DNA of 41,913 bases, taken from assembly GCA_964556705.1 (NCBI GenBank), contig CAZKXX010000022.1, positions 1 through 41,913 on the forward strand. Direction: 5' to 3'. Shown in pieces: positions 17,981 to 27,477 of this stretch; the first letter of the stretch is position 1, and every line of letters begins with the position of its first letter. Source of the stretch: CAZKXX01 sp964556705 (lineage in GTDB: Bacteria > Acidobacteriota > Terriglobia > UBA7540). A program made the position numbers and the translations under genes. Under the pieces are notes generated by a model. That model did no database searches and was not told where the DNA came from. It saw only the letters and a list, made by a program, of their open reading frames with translations.

Positions 17981-19239
17981 TCCGCCCTCCGCGCCCGCGG
18001 CAAAAGCGCGACGGCGATGGCGCCCAGAACCGCCATGCCGATGAGCAGTAGAAACCCCCCGTCGTAGCTTCCGGCTGAGTCGCGCAGGCGCCCCACCACC
18101 CACGGCGAAACGGCCTCCGCCACTCCGTCCGCGGTCAGAATCACGCCCATCAAACGACCCAGCAGGCGCACGCCAAAAATCTCAGCGGTCATCAGCGGAA
18201 TGATCATGTAATCTCCGCCCAGTCCGATGCCGAATATCACGGCGAAGGCGTACATCACGCCGGGGACGTGCGCGAAAAACAGCAGCGGAATCGAGGCGGC
18301 GACGATTGTGTAGATGAGCAGCATGACATATTTCTTCGGAAAGCGGTCGGCGAGCCAGCCCATCAGAACACGCCCCACCATGCTCGAGGCCAGGATGAGC
18401 GAAAGAATTCGCGCCGCCTCCGCCTGCGCGTAGTGCTGGTCGAGGCTGAGAAACAGTTTCAGGTTCTGGAGCGCGCCGCTCACGGCGCCGATCGAGCACA
18501 TGCTTCCGAGAGCGATGAGGTAGAAAGGAAAACTTTTGAACGCCCACCTTACCGGAGGCGGCGGAGTCTGCGGGCCGGCGCCGGCGGCGCTCCCCTCCCG
18601 CGCGAAATACGCCATCGGAAATGCGATGACGATAATCAGCAGCCCGAGCGTCTGCAGCGCAGCCTGCCACCCGAGACGCTCGACAAGCTGGTGCGAAATC
18701 CACGGCACCACGGCCCCGCCCACGCCGATGCCGAGATAGGCAATGCCCATCGCCTTGCCGCGCGACTTCGTGAAACGGCGCGAAAGCAGGACTTGATTCG
18801 GCAGCGGCCCGCCGCAGACGTAACCCAGAGCGTTGAAGAAGTAGAAAAAGTAGAACATCCCGAGGGTCGAAATCTGCCCCAGGCCGACGAGCGCCATCCC
18901 CGCCATCAGGATTCCGGCCATCATCAGGCGGCGCGGGCCGAAGCGGTCAATCATCCAGCCGGCGAGGAATCCGAACGCGGGCCCGACGACCAGCTTGCTG
19001 AGGGCGTTGCCGGAGGTCACCTGCGCGCGCGTCCAGCCGAATTCCTCCACCATGAAGTCGTAGTAGAACGGCAGGCCCCACAGCGCCAGCCCGACAATCG
19101 AAAACAGCGCCAGAAATGCCGTCGCGGTCACCTGGAGGGCGCTGCGGTCGAAGCCCGCTTCCGAATAGGACTCGAGCGGGGGCGCTCCGGCGAGCGGCTG
19201 CGCGCCCGCAATGCGGGTGGTGCCGGGATGATCAGTCAT
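17977..19239 (-). CDS. MFS transporter
   Basis: A 420-residue major facilitator with about 12 membrane segments. Loop 2-3 carries GWMIDRFGPRR and loop 8-9 GWLADRFPKK, the paired family motifs. The N-terminal FYYDFMVEEFGWTRAQVTSGNAL recalls oxalate/formate and monocarboxylate carriers, so a small organic acid is a plausible substrate (inference). It overlaps the downstream oxidoreductase start (GTGA). A coding-like stretch ending at 19232 overlaps this ATG by 8 bases. The ATG at 19239 has GGAGAGG about 11 bases upstream. Confidence 0.9.
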
Positions 19240-19420
19240 GAGAGCGCCGACCTCTCCGGACGATTCGCTGCCGCAGGAAGTGCGGCGAGAGTATGTCGAA
19301 ATCGGCCGTCAGCGCGTACACCTTCGCCAACTCAAAACGTCCTGTCAAGTCATCAACTCTGAAATGGATGATGGGGCTCGAAGGCGCTGCGCCGAAAAGG
19401 AGCTCGTCAAGCGACGAGTC
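19232..19420 (-). pseudogene. Coding-like remnant upstream of the MFS gene
   Basis: On the minus strand a frame ends with TGA at 19232-19234, 8 bases inside the MFS gene. It reads protein-like sequence such as LDELLFGAAPSSP, HFRVDDLTGRFELAKVYALT and ADFDILSPHFLRQRIV. The last 25 or so codons have the GC-rich third positions of local genes. The frame stays open into receptor 2, but no ATG with a ribosome site is found; only a TTG at 19348 and a GTG inside. The left limit given is approximate. It could be the tail of a lost gene of this operon, a short real gene with a rare start, or chance. I do not recognise the family. Confidence 0.35.
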
Positions 19421-19449
19421 CGGCCCTCCCCCTGCGGATATCCTTCGGG

Positions 19450-19472
19450 GCCCCGACGAATCCGGTCGGGGC
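19450..19472 (-). terminator. Hairpin after receptor 2
   Basis: Arms GCCCCGAC and GTCGGGGC enclose 7 bases, 40 bases after the receptor 2 stop. No T-run follows. It is part of a mosaic of GACGAG/CTCGTC units spanning 19402-19478. Confidence 0.4.
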
Positions 19473-19511
19473 TCGTCAGGGTGGCACCGGCGCGGAAACA
19501 GTTGCCGCCCG

Positions 19512-22500
19512 CTAAAACAGCACCTTCAAGCCGAACTGGATTCGGCGCGCGATATCCGCCGAAAGGATCTGGCCGAAAGTGGGCGACCCGAAGAAGTTAT
19601 CGGGGAAACCGAAATTGGCGCGGTTGAAAAGGTTGAACGACTCGGCGCGAAACTGAAGGCTCGTCCGCTCGCCCGTTTTCACGGTCTTCACAAGCGAAAA
19701 ATTCACGGTCGCATGTCCCGGCCCTTCGAGGATGTTTCTTCCCGCGCTGCCGAAGCTGCCGAAGGGCGGCATCTCGAAAGCCGAGGGATTGAACCATCGG
19801 CCGGGAGCCGGGTTGACGACGCTCGGGTCACCGACCAGATTCGGGCGGTCGTTCGCGCCGAAGCCGAGGATGGAGCGGCCGGTATTGCTATTGTCAATCT
19901 CCGGCAAGAGCGCGACGGTGAACGGACGTCCCGTCTGAAACGTCAGGATTCCGAAACTCTGCCAGTTGCCGAGCAGCGCCGAGACCCAGCCGGGCCCGCG
20001 CGCCCAGCACTTCCCTTCGCCGAAAGGAAAATCCCAGCCGTAGGCGAGCGTGAATCGCTGGCGCAGGTCGAAGTTCGAGCGCCCCCGTTCGCCGCCGAGG
20101 TTCCAACTATCCTGCGGAAAGTTCGGGTCGCCGGCCGAAGAGAAAAAGTTCGAAGCATCGTCAATGGATTTCGACCACGTGTAGCCCGCCAGCACGCCCA
20201 GCCCCTGCTCGAATGATTGCTGGAAGCGCACCTGAAGCGCGTGGTAGTTGGAGCTGGCGCGCGATTCCACCAGATTGATGTCGTCAAACTGCGGTACCGG
20301 CCGCAGGTTCGGAACGACGGGGCTGGGCGCCGGCTGGTTGATGTCGCGAGCCGCCAGCAGCTTCGTTCCCTTCGTTCCCACGTAACCCACTTCGACCACC
20401 CGCGAGCGGCCGAGCATCTGCTGGATGTTGAAGTTCCAATGCTGCACGTAAGGCGTCCGCAGGTTGCGCTGGTAGGAGAGCGCCGAAGGCGGAAGCGTGA
20501 CGGGAAAGAATTCCGGGAACGGATCTTCCAGTGTCAGCGGAAGCCCGGGGAGGGGGAAGAACAGCCGGAAATCGAAATACGGCGCGTTGAAGTAGAGCCC
20601 TTCGCCGGGGGCGAGCGGCGTCTGGTCGAAATAGACGCCGTAGCCGGCGCGCAGGACGGTCGTCTGGCTTGAGCCGAGCGTCCACGCCAGCCCGGCGCGC
20701 GGCCCGAAATTGTTCCGGTCGCTATGGTAGCCGCTGCGCGGGATGCCCGCGGTCCCGACCTGCACCAGGGACTGCGTCGCGGGATCGTAGATGCTCGCGC
20801 GGTCGAGCGCGTCGACGGGCGGCGCATTGAATTCGTAGCGCAGACCCAGGTTGAGCGTCAGGTCGGAACGCGCGCGCCACGTCGTGTGGGCAAACAGATT
20901 CGAGCTCTTCGCGCGCAGCCGCTGCGGATTGTCGAGCCGCGCGCCTCCGGTCAGCGTCGGCAGGCCGAGCAGCAGGTCGGCCAGCGGGTTGCCGGTAAAG
21001 AGTCCCAGGAAGTTCAGGAAGCCGCGCGACTGTACGTCGCGGAAAGCGTTCTGCTGAAGGACGCGGAAGTCGCCGCCGAACTTCACCAGCGCCCGCCCGC
21101 GCACCCACGTCGCGTGGTCAATCACCTGAAAAGTGTTCGACACGCTGTGCTGCGGGTTGTTGAACTCATCGCCGAGCGGCGAAAAGCCGGTGACGCGCAT
21201 GAAACTCAGGCCGAAGTCGCGGGGATTCGAAGAAAGTTCCGGCATCCCCACCTGCTGGTTGAGGCTGCGCCCCTGATTTTCGTGGACCGCTCCCGCCGCC
21301 ACGCGATTGAAGGCCACGCGCAAATCGTTCAGCAGGACGGGCGAAAAGGCGTGCGTGGCCGCGACGACGGCGTTCTGCGCGCGCCGCGGGACATCCGTGC
21401 CGAAGCCGGGCACGGCGGCGAAAGTCGGACCGGAAAATGGCTCATAGAGGTTTCGGTCAACAAAGCTGTAACGCGCCATCAGCTCCGTGCCGTTGCCGAG
21501 TGAATGGTCCAGGCGCGCGTCAAAATGATGAGCGTTGTCGCGCTGGGTGGGCGAAGAAACAAAATTCTGTCCCGGAATCGGTCGGTTGGGCTGCGGGTAG
21601 AGTCCGGCGACCGCCGTTCCGATGGGATGCAGGAACGGCTCGGGAATCTTTCCGTCCGGAAACGGCTCGCCGGTGGAAGGATCGATGGGCGGCGGCAGGA
21701 AACTCTGAGAAAAATCCCCGCTCCGCTCCGCAAGCGTGGGAACGTTGGTGACTCGCGTAATTCCTTCGCGCACCACTCGCCCTTCGTAGTCGGCGAAAAA
21801 GAACGTGCGGTCGCGCCGCAGCGGGCCGCCCAGCGCCAGCCCGAACTGGTTGCGCTGGTATTTCGGCGCAGGCTCAGCGGCGGGGGCAAAGGCGTTGCGC
21901 GCGTCGAGCGCCGCGTTGCGGAAGAATTCGTAGGCGCTGCCGTGCAGCCGGTTCGACCCGCTGCGCAGCGCGACGTTGATCTGCCCGCCCGGATTGCGTC
22001 CGAAGGAAGCGTCGGAGGTGTGCGAAAGGACTTCGAATTCGAGAATGGCGTCCACCGGCGGGTTCACGGCAAAGCCGTTCAGTTTCGGGTCGCCGTTGTA
22101 AACGCCGTCGAGCAGGAAGACGTTGGCGTCTTCGCGCCCTCCGTTCACGTTGACGGCAAAATCTCCGCGCACCGATCCGGCCGAACCGGGCGCGGGCGGC
22201 GCTGTGCCGGGCAGCAGCAGCGCGAGATCGAAAAAGTCTCGGCCGTCGAGTGGCAGGTCCACGACCTGGCGGTTCAGGATCACGCTGCCGACCGCCATGC
22301 GCTCCGTGCGCAGCCGCGCGGGCGTCGTGCGCACTTCCACCTGCTGCGCCAGCGTGCCGGCGATCAGCGGAACGTCCACCCGCAGCTCCTGGTTCACCTG
22401 AAGGGTCAATTGTTGAAGATGAGTGCGAAAACCTTGGAGGGCCACTTCCAGCCGATACGTCCCCGGCGGCAACACGGTAAAGAGGAATTCTCCCCGCGCG

Positions 22501-22688
22501 TCCGTCACGGCTTCGCGCCGACGGTTCGTCTCTTCCTGCGTCAGCGTTACCCGCGCCCCGGCCACGGCAGCGCCTGAACCGGAGTCCGTCACGGCTCCGG
22601 CAATCGTGCTGCGCACCGATTGCGCCGTCCCCGCGCCTTGCATCAAAAACAGCCAAGTCAGAAGCGTTCCCATCACCCGAGCGGTCAT
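19512..22688 (-). CDS. TonB-dependent receptor 2, Oar-like
   Basis: A 1058-residue outer-membrane receptor. The order is: signal peptide (LLTWLFLMQGAGTAQ), carboxypeptidase-regulatory-like domain (IAGAVTDSGSGAAVAGARV ... GEFLFTVLPPGTYRLEVAL), plug (LPLDGRDFFDLALLLPGT, VFLLDGVYN, SGSNRLHGSAYEFFRN), and a beta-barrel ending IQFGLKVLF. The ATG at 22688 has GAGG five bases upstream; GTG at 22694 is less likely because it overlaps that site. It lies upstream of the MFS and oxidoreductase genes on the same strand, with a gap of about 270 bases. A shared route of outer-membrane uptake, inner-membrane uptake and reduction is attractive but unproven. It is divergent from the adenylating-enzyme gene. 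Confidence 0.9.
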   Translation of the reverse strand: MTARVMGTLLTWLFLMQGAGTAQSVRSTIAGAVTDSGSGAAVAGARVTLTQEETNRRREAVTDARGEFLFTVLPPGTYRLEVALQGFRTHLQQLTLQVNQELRVDVPLIAGTLAQQVEVRTTPARLRTERMAVGSVILNRQVVDLPLDGRDFFDLALLLPGTAPPAPGSAGSVRGDFAVNVNGGREDANVFLLDGVYNGDPKLNGFAVNPPVDAILEFEVLSHTSDASFGRNPGGQINVALRSGSNRLHGSAYEFFRNAALDARNAFAPAAEPAPKYQRNQFGLALGGPLRRDRTFFFADYEGRVVREGITRVTNVPTLAERSGDFSQSFLPPPIDPSTGEPFPDGKIPEPFLHPIGTAVAGLYPQPNRPIPGQNFVSSPTQRDNAHHFDARLDHSLGNGTELMARYSFVDRNLYEPFSGPTFAAVPGFGTDVPRRAQNAVVAATHAFSPVLLNDLRVAFNRVAAGAVHENQGRSLNQQVGMPELSSNPRDFGLSFMRVTGFSPLGDEFNNPQHSVSNTFQVIDHATWVRGRALVKFGGDFRVLQQNAFRDVQSRGFLNFLGLFTGNPLADLLLGLPTLTGGARLDNPQRLRAKSSNLFAHTTWRARSDLTLNLGLRYEFNAPPVDALDRASIYDPATQSLVQVGTAGIPRSGYHSDRNNFGPRAGLAWTLGSSQTTVLRAGYGVYFDQTPLAPGEGLYFNAPYFDFRLFFPLPGLPLTLEDPFPEFFPVTLPPSALSYQRNLRTPYVQHWNFNIQQMLGRSRVVEVGYVGTKGTKLLAARDINQPAPSPVVPNLRPVPQFDDINLVESRASSNYHALQVRFQQSFEQGLGVLAGYTWSKSIDDASNFFSSAGDPNFPQDSWNLGGERGRSNFDLRQRFTLAYGWDFPFGEGKCWARGPGWVSALLGNWQSFGILTFQTGRPFTVALLPEIDNSNTGRSILGFGANDRPNLVGDPSVVNPAPGRWFNPSAFEMPPFGSFGSAGRNILEGPGHATVNFSLVKTVKTGERTSLQFRAESFNLFNRANFGFPDNFFGSPTFGQILSADIARRIQFGLKVLF

Positions 22689-22793
22689 GAGCACCTCATC
22701 GCCGCTTCACACGCTTGACACTCTTCCGAGCGTGCGACAGAATGCGAGTTCCACTTGCACAAGAAATTCTTGCGACCCAAGCCCAAGAAACCG

Positions 22794-23900
<1,107 letters not shown>

Positions 23901-23916
23901 CTCCGCGCGAATTCTG

Positions 23917-23968
23917 CCGGTCCCCCTCAGGATCTGCGAGAACACCTTCCGTGAAGGCGCGGGACCGG
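23917..23968 (+). other. Nested inverted repeat between the adenylating enzyme and the reductase
   Basis: Outer arms CCGGTCCC (23917-23924) and GGGACCGG (23961-23968) enclose an inner hairpin CCTTC-CGT-GAAGG (23945-23957). No T-run follows. It may attenuate read-through or protect a processed mRNA end; a poor -10 (TAAGCT, 23971-23976) follows. Confidence 0.4.
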
Positions 23969-24014
23969 TGTAAGCTGGAGCATGTTCACCTAACGGAATT
24001 CAGGAGACGGGCGC

Positions 24015-25445
24015 ATGTTGCACATCCCGCTGCTACGTCACGGCCGGCCCTATCGGAGCCTCGACACGGTCACCGTGCCGCATCACCGGACCGGCGAACC
24101 GTTTGTTGAAATCAGTCAGGCCAACCTCGGCCTTATCCGCCGCGACCTTCTCGCAACCGGCTCGACCTGGGAAACTCTCCAAAGGTTCACCGTCGAGGAG
24201 TTGCTCGCTATCTGCGCGCGCGCCGCAGACCACTTCCTGAACGACCCGCTGCCGCTCGGTGAAGCGACGCAGACGCCAGAGGATTACGTCCGTCAGGTTT
24301 CCGCCACGACGGGCATGCCTTACGTGATGGCGCGGCGGAACATGCAAAAAATCCGCGCCATGTTCGCCGAAATGCGTGAGGTGCTCGGCGGGTTGACGCG
24401 CAACCTCGACCTTTCGATTCTGGACACGGGCAGCGGCGAAATCTCCGGCCACGCGGTGAGCTTCTTTCCGCGCACGCGGTCGCTCGGCGTGGTGCTTCCC
24501 AGCAACTCTCCGGGCGTCCATTCGCTCTGGATTCCGGCGATTCCGCTCAAGATGCCTCTGGTGCTCAAGCCCGGCAGCGCCGAGCCGTGGACGCCGTACC
24601 GGATCGTGCAGGCGCTGGTCCGCGCGGGCTGTCCCGCTGAAGTGTTCTCTTATTACCCTGCGGGGCACGAGGCCGCGGCGGAAATCCTGCGGCGCTGCGG
24701 GCGCTCGATGCTCTTCGGGGACACCAGTTCGACGCGGCCCTGGGCGCACGACCCGCGCATCGAAATCCACGGCCCCGGCTACAGCAAAGTCGTGCTCGGG
24801 CCCGACGCCTCCGCGTGCTGGGAGGATTATCTCGATGTGATGGTCGCCTCGATTCTCGAAAACGGCGGCCGCTCCTGTGTGAACGCTTCCGGGATCTGGG
24901 TCACGGGGCACGCAGATGAAATTGCCGAGGCGCTGGCCGCGCGCCTGGCCAAGGTCGAGCCCCTTCCCGCTGACGACGAGCGCGCCGAAATCGCTCCGTT
25001 CACCAGCGCCGATCTCGCCCGGCGGATTTCCCTGATGATTGACAGTGAATTGGAGGAACCCGGCGCGCGCGACGTGACTCAAGCGGTTCGCGGAACGCCG
25101 CGCTTCGCGGAATTTCAGGGCTGCGCATACCTGCTGCCCACCGTCCTTCGCGCGGAGCGCGAGCATGCCCTTTCGAATCGCGAATTCCTCTTTCCGTTCG
25201 CGAGCGTCGTCGAGGTTTCCGCCGATGAAATCCCCGACGCGATGGGCGCCACGCTCGTCGTGACGGCCATCACCGAAGACCGCAAACTGGTTCAGCGGCT
25301 CACGTCGTCGCCGCTGGTCGGGCGGCTGAACCTTGGCCCGATTCCCACCACGCGCATTCGATGGGACCAGCCGCACGAGGGGAACCTGTTCGAACATCTC
25401 TACGCCCGGCGCGCTTTCCAGAGCGCGCTCGCCGCGACGCCATGA
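24015..25445 (+). CDS. Acyl reductase of the aldehyde dehydrogenase superfamily
   Basis: A 476-residue protein. The ALDH core is recognisable: LPSNSPGVHSLWIPAIPLKM (with VLKPGSAEPWTP carrying the NAD-site Lys, about residue 185) and the nucleophile segment ENGGRSCVNASG (Cys288). Such enzymes take an activated acyl group onto Cys and reduce it to an aldehyde with NAD(P)H. Following an adenylating enzyme, it most likely forms a two-component carboxylic acid reductase, as LuxC follows LuxE in function. AGGAGACGGGCGC precedes the ATG at 24015. The next gene starts inside its stop codon (ATGA), so glycosyltransferase translation is coupled to this gene. Confidence 0.8.
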   Translation: MLHIPLLRHGRPYRSLDTVTVPHHRTGEPFVEISQANLGLIRRDLLATGSTWETLQRFTVEELLAICARAADHFLNDPLPLGEATQTPEDYVRQVSATTGMPYVMARRNMQKIRAMFAEMREVLGGLTRNLDLSILDTGSGEISGHAVSFFPRTRSLGVVLPSNSPGVHSLWIPAIPLKMPLVLKPGSAEPWTPYRIVQALVRAGCPAEVFSYYPAGHEAAAEILRRCGRSMLFGDTSSTRPWAHDPRIEIHGPGYSKVVLGPDASACWEDYLDVMVASILENGGRSCVNASGIWVTGHADEIAEALAARLAKVEPLPADDERAEIAPFTSADLARRISLMIDSELEEPGARDVTQAVRGTPRFAEFQGCAYLLPTVLRAEREHALSNREFLFPFASVVEVSADEIPDAMGATLVVTAITEDRKLVQRLTSSPLVGRLNLGPIPTTRIRWDQPHEGNLFEHLYARRAFQSALAATP

Positions 25446-26770
25446 GAATTTTTTCGATCACCTCGGGCGCGGGCGGCATGTACTGCGGAAGCTGCATCCG
25501 CGACAACGCACTGGCCGCCGAACTGCGCGCCCAGGGGCACGACGTCCTGCTCATCCCCACCTACACGCCCACGCTGACCGACGAGCCGAACGTCAGCGAC
25601 CGGCACGTTTACTTCGGCGGCGTCAGCGTCTATCTCGAACAACACGTCGCGCTGTTCCGCCACTCGCCGCGCCTGCTTGACCGCGTGTGGGATTCGCCCG
25701 GCCTCCTCAAGGCGCTCTCCCGAGTATCCATTTCCACCAGTCCTGAAGCGCTCGGCGAGGTGACGGTCTCGATGCTGCGCGGCGAGGCCGGCAACCAGCG
25801 CAAGGAGTTCGAGAAGCTCGTCGAGGGCCTCGCGGCGCTGCCCAGACCGGACGGCGTTCTGCTGCCCCACTCGCTGCTGATCGCCGCCGCGGCGCCGCTC
25901 CGGCGCGCGCTCGGAGTGCCCGTTGTCTGCACGCTGCAGGGCGAAGACCTGTTCCTCAACGGCTTGCGCGAACCCTATCGCACCGAGTCGATTGAATTGA
26001 TCCGGCAGAGCGTCGCGACGGTGGACGCGTTCCTCGCTGTCAGCGGATACTGCGCAGGATTCATGGGCGAGTGGTTGAACATCCCGAACGACAAAATGCA
26101 TGTCGTGCCGCTGGGCATCAACCTCTCCGGCTACGACGCGGCGCCGCGCCAACCCGAGCGGCCCTTCACCATCGGCTACTTCGCGCGCGTGACGCCGGAA
26201 AAGAGTCTCCATCTGCTGGCGGAAGCGTATCGGCTGCTGCGCAGAGAGCGAGGCCTTCCCGCGGCGCGCCTCGAGGCGGCGGGATATCTGGGAGGAGAAT
26301 TCAAGTCGTATCTGCGCGAGATTGAGAACCACCTGCGCGCCGGCGAGCTGGACGGCGAATTCCGTTATCACGGCACGCTCCGCCGCGAAGAGAAAATCCG
26401 GTTTCTCCAGCGGCTCGACATCATCTCCGTCCCCAGCGCGTACGCCGAGCCGAAAGGGCTTTACCTGCTGGAAGCGATGGCCTGCGGCGTGCCGTTCGTC
26501 GAGCCGCGCCACGGAGCGTTTCCCGAAATTCTGGAGAAAACCGGAGGCGGCGTGCTGTTCGAGCCGGGAAACGTCGAGAGCCTGGCTGACGCAATCCATG
26601 GACTCTGGCAGGACCGCCGGCGTCGCGAGGAACTCGGCCGGAACGGATATGAGGGTGTGCGGCGTCATTTCTCCGTTGCGCGCATGGCGGGCGATACCGC
26701 AGCCGTCTTTCAACGCCTGCTCGACGGCCGCGCGGCCTTGCGCGCCACGCCCGCGGCCGAGCGGAGCTGA
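25442..26770 (+). CDS. Glycosyltransferase family 4
   Basis: A 442-residue GT-B fold glycosyltransferase. The N-terminal MRIFSITSGAGGMYCGSCIR begins the acceptor domain; its CGSCxRDNALA stretch is notable. The donor domain shows GYFARVTPEKSLHLLAEA and the retaining-type E-x7-E in AEPKGLYLLEAMACG, followed by GAFPEIL. It transfers a sugar from a nucleotide sugar to an unknown acceptor in the cytoplasm. The ATG at 25442 overlaps the reductase stop by 4 bases, and the ABC ATPase gene follows after 8 bases. The context suggests that the acceptor or product is connected with the reductase pair and the exporter. Confidence 0.88.
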   Translation: MRIFSITSGAGGMYCGSCIRDNALAAELRAQGHDVLLIPTYTPTLTDEPNVSDRHVYFGGVSVYLEQHVALFRHSPRLLDRVWDSPGLLKALSRVSISTSPEALGEVTVSMLRGEAGNQRKEFEKLVEGLAALPRPDGVLLPHSLLIAAAAPLRRALGVPVVCTLQGEDLFLNGLREPYRTESIELIRQSVATVDAFLAVSGYCAGFMGEWLNIPNDKMHVVPLGINLSGYDAAPRQPERPFTIGYFARVTPEKSLHLLAEAYRLLRRERGLPAARLEAAGYLGGEFKSYLREIENHLRAGELDGEFRYHGTLRREEKIRFLQRLDIISVPSAYAEPKGLYLLEAMACGVPFVEPRHGAFPEILEKTGGGVLFEPGNVESLADAIHGLWQDRRRREELGRNGYEGVRRHFSVARMAGDTAAVFQRLLDGRAALRATPAAERS

Positions 26771-26778
26771 ACCTGCGT

Positions 26779-27459
26779 ATGCTGGAAGTTCAGGGACTCA
26801 CCAAGGAATACTTGACGCCGCGAGGCCCGCTGCGCGTGCTCGAGGGCGTCACGCTCTCGCTCAACCGCGGCGACGCGGCGGCCATCATGGGCCCTTCGGG
26901 CAGCGGCAAGAGCACGCTGCTTTACATCCTCGGAGTCCTCGAGCCGCCCTCGTCGGGGCGCCTCACGCTCGATGGCGAGTCTCCCTTCGGACTTTCTGAA
27001 CGGGAACGCGCCGCGTTCCGAAACCGGCACATCGGGTTCGTCTTCCAGGACCACTGCCTGCTGCCGCAGTGCACGGTGCTCGAAAACGTGCTGACGCCGA
27101 CGCTCATTCATCCGCGCCACGCGGCGGACGGGGAGGCGTTCGACGAGCGGGCGCGCGAGTTGATTGAAGCTGTCGGCCTCCTCGACCGGATGGACCACCT
27201 TCCCGGCGAACTTTCCGGCGGCGAAAAGCAGCGCGTCGCGCTCGCGCGGGCGCTCATCTGCGAGCCGACGCTCGTGCTGTGCGACGAGCCGACCGGAAAT
27301 CTCGACCGGCAGTCAGCCGAGTCCGTCGCGGAAGTGCTCCTCGAACTGCACCGCCGTCAGAAAACCATTCTCCTCGTCGTCACGCACAATCCCGAACTGG
27401 CGGCGCGGTTTCCGGCACGGTACGACCTGGCGGACCGCCGCCTGGCGCCGAAGCCGTGA
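26779..27459 (+). CDS. ABC transporter ATP-binding protein, LolD/MacB type
   Basis: A 226-residue ATPase. Walker A is GPSGSGKST (38-46), the Q-loop Gln is at 90 (VFQDH), the signature is LSGGEKQR (145-152) and Walker B is LVLCDEPTGNLD (165-176). This length and the NLD after Walker B are typical of the LolD/MacB/FtsE group, which works with FtsX-like permeases to extract lipoproteins or export lipids, peptides or macrolides through mechanotransmission. The partner permease gene follows after 18 bases. Confidence 0.92.
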   Translation: MLEVQGLTKEYLTPRGPLRVLEGVTLSLNRGDAAAIMGPSGSGKSTLLYILGVLEPPSSGRLTLDGESPFGLSERERAAFRNRHIGFVFQDHCLLPQCTVLENVLTPTLIHPRHAADGEAFDERARELIEAVGLLDRMDHLPGELSGGEKQRVALARALICEPTLVLCDEPTGNLDRQSAESVAEVLLELHRRQKTILLVVTHNPELAARFPARYDLADRRLAPKP

Positions 27460-27477
27460 GGAAAGGAGACACCGCGG

